Shown here: positions 62,916 through 64,000 of the stretch, one piece after another
Position numbering within the stretch: the first letter of the stretch is position 1
Layout of the letters: each line of letters starts with the position of its first letter
Assembly (NCBI RefSeq): GCF_017676345.1
Contig: NZ_JAFFZM010000009.1
Span: 186,001 to 250,000 of the forward strand
Length of the DNA stretch: 64,000 nt
Reading direction: 5' to 3'
Source of the DNA: Streptomyces smyrnaeus
GTDB lineage: Bacteria; Actinomycetota; Actinomycetes; Streptomycetales; Streptomycetaceae
Program-made: the position numbers and the translations under genes
Notes under the pieces: model-generated
The model's database searches: none
What the model was told of the DNA's origin: nothing
What the model saw: only the letters and a program-made list of their open reading frames with translations

Positions 62916-63881
62916 TCAGGCCGCCTTCCCCGCCGTACGGAAGCGCCGCAGCTTGTCGGCGCGTTCGTGGTCCATCCCTGCCAGCGTCGTGTCCAGCACA
63001 TCCTGCGGCATGCCCTGCAGCGCGATGGTCACCCTCTTCTTCAGTCGTCTGGCGACCGGTCTGTGGTAGCGCCGGATGTTGGCCAGATGGAAGGCGAGCA
63101 GGGCGCAGTAGGTCCGCACCGCCTTGGGCAGGAACCGCTCGCCCTGGGGATCGGCGGCGAGGTCGGCGAGCAGCGCGTCGTGGGCGGGGATGAAGTCCAG
63201 CTGCCGGGCGTCGCGGATCTGGGTGAGCGAGGTGGTCACCCCGCGTCGGTAGAACACGCCGAGCAGACCGGTCGCCGCGAAGGACCGGGCCCTCAGATGC
63301 AGCCGCCAGGTCCACAGCCGGTCCTCGGCGGTGCGCAGGTCCACCGCGAACCGCATCGCGCCGTCGTCGAACAGGCTGCGCCGGTAGATGCCGGCCCAGA
63401 CGAAGGGGTAGTCCACCATCGTCTCCGCCTGCGGGGGAGCGATCACGTCGCGCGGGTGCAGCACCGTGTCCCGCACCGGCGCCGGAGCGCGGCGTACGAC
63501 CCGGGCGGTCCCGGTGCTCTGCACATGGTCGGTCCGTACGAAGTCGCAGTCCAACGCCTCGATGGTGCTCACGAGTTCGTCGAGGTACCCGGGGCCGTAC
63601 CAGTCGTCGCCGTCGAGGAAGGTGAGGTAGTCGCCGCGGGCGGCGTCGATTCCGCTGTTGCGGCTCTGGGCGATGCCCTTGTTCTCCTCGTGCCGGATGA
63701 CGGTGGTGTGCGGGAGGCGCTGCCGCCACTCGTCCAGGATCTCCGGGGTGGCATCCGTGGAGCAGTCGTCGACCAGGATGAACTCCGTTGTGGGCCCCGC
63801 GTTGTTGGCGAGGCTCCGCAGGGTGTCGTCCGCGAATTGCTGCACGTTGTGGCACGGCACGATGACGGAAAGTTTGGGCAT
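62916..63881 (-). CDS. Family 2 glycosyltransferase
   Basis: 321 residues with a GT-A fold: LSVIVPCHNVQQFADDTLRS, FILVDDCSTDATPEIL, GIDAARGDYLTFLDGDDWYG with the DGDD metal motif, and a C-terminal helical part. ATG 63881 starts at MPKLSVIVPC; an ATG 11 codons earlier is less likely. It precedes the polysialyltransferase-like gene on the same strand, 2 nt apart, so both form a unit whose promoter lies near 63900-64000. Confidence 0.92.
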   Translation of the reverse strand: MPKLSVIVPCHNVQQFADDTLRSLANNAGPTTEFILVDDCSTDATPEILDEWRQRLPHTTVIRHEENKGIAQSRNSGIDAARGDYLTFLDGDDWYGPGYLDELVSTIEALDCDFVRTDHVQSTGTARVVRRAPAPVRDTVLHPRDVIAPPQAETMVDYPFVWAGIYRRSLFDDGAMRFAVDLRTAEDRLWTWRLHLRARSFAATGLLGVFYRRGVTTSLTQIRDARQLDFIPAHDALLADLAADPQGERFLPKAVRTYCALLAFHLANIRRYHRPVARRLKKRVTIALQGMPQDVLDTTLAGMDHERADKLRRFRTAGKAA

Positions 63882-64000
63882 GCGAATTCCAGGCGGTAAG
63901 ATGGATGATGGCAACGGCTCATCATCCCTACGGTGAACGGGTGATGAACGGCCGAGGAAATGGTCACGCTGAGCTGAAAAGCAGGGTCAGGGCATTCCCG

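Noticed and set aside
62914..63855. An in-frame upstream extension that would make the polysialyltransferase-like protein 790 residues long.
   Set aside because: It overlaps the whole GT2 gene in another frame, its composition is Arg/Pro-rich shadow sequence, and the true start at 62913 fits the family.

Overview
The window is high-GC actinomycete DNA, most likely from a Streptomyces species. The evidence is GC-rich codon use throughout, GTG and TTG starts, many TetR/ArsR/MerR/AraC regulators, a DmdR/IdeR-type iron box, and a cold-shock gene of Streptomyces type. No tRNA, rRNA, CRISPR array, insertion sequence or phage gene was seen.

Region 1 (1-21.8 kb) is a patchwork of small regulator-plus-enzyme units. 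In order: the end of a ferric-reductase-like membrane protein facing an iron-siderophore binding lipoprotein; an ArsR/SRPBCC pair with a clear operator and a flavin-type oxidase; a cupin; an AraC regulator; a TetR regulator divergent from a double monooxygenase-domain protein and an MFS exporter; a small monooxygenase facing the remains of a TetR regulator; a MerR regulator fused in frame to a PrxQ-type peroxiredoxin; a TetR/metallo-beta-lactamase-fold/hydrolase operon; a TetR/DUF1330 pair; a quinone reductase; a DsbA-like protein; a hydrolase/GlxA-type AraC pair; and a TetR regulator divergent from a 44-residue membrane protein coupled to an FAD monooxygenase.

Region 2 (22.4-50 kb) is the main feature: 21 genes on one strand, most overlapping by 4 nt or nearly abutting, that together look like a complete Wzx/Wzy exopolysaccharide locus. 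It holds an initiating sugar-phosphate transferase, an AlgD-like NDP-sugar dehydrogenase (uronic acid supply), glycosyltransferases, two Wzz-like chain-length proteins without an attached kinase, an AsnB-type amidotransferase, a fused alcohol-dehydrogenase/Gfo-Idh-MocA oxidoreductase, a heparinase II/III-like protein, a beta-helix lipoprotein, a Wzy-like polymerase, a Wzx-like flippase, and a sub-module for an unusual nucleotide sugar (cytidylyltransferase, C-methyltransferase, PIG-L deacetylase, SDR epimerase, DUF4910 protein, pyruvyltransferase, 3,5-epimerase, aminomutase-like PLP enzyme). I infer an acidic, possibly amidated polymer carrying a branched or amino sugar. This is the best candidate here for an undescribed system.

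Region 3 (50-57 kb) has a PAP2 phosphatase, a TPR protein with an NB-ARC-like core whose Walker A lysine and Walker B aspartate are both missing, a convergent CDP-glycerol-transferase-like protein, and a MerR gene followed by a cold-shock protein gene, both with strong hairpins in their leaders.

Region 4 (57-64 kb) has a TetR/MMPL exporter operon with two operator copies, an acyltransferase-3 membrane protein, and a polysialyltransferase-like gene with a family 2 glycosyltransferase. The last two may be the edge of a second cell-surface glycan locus that continues past the window.
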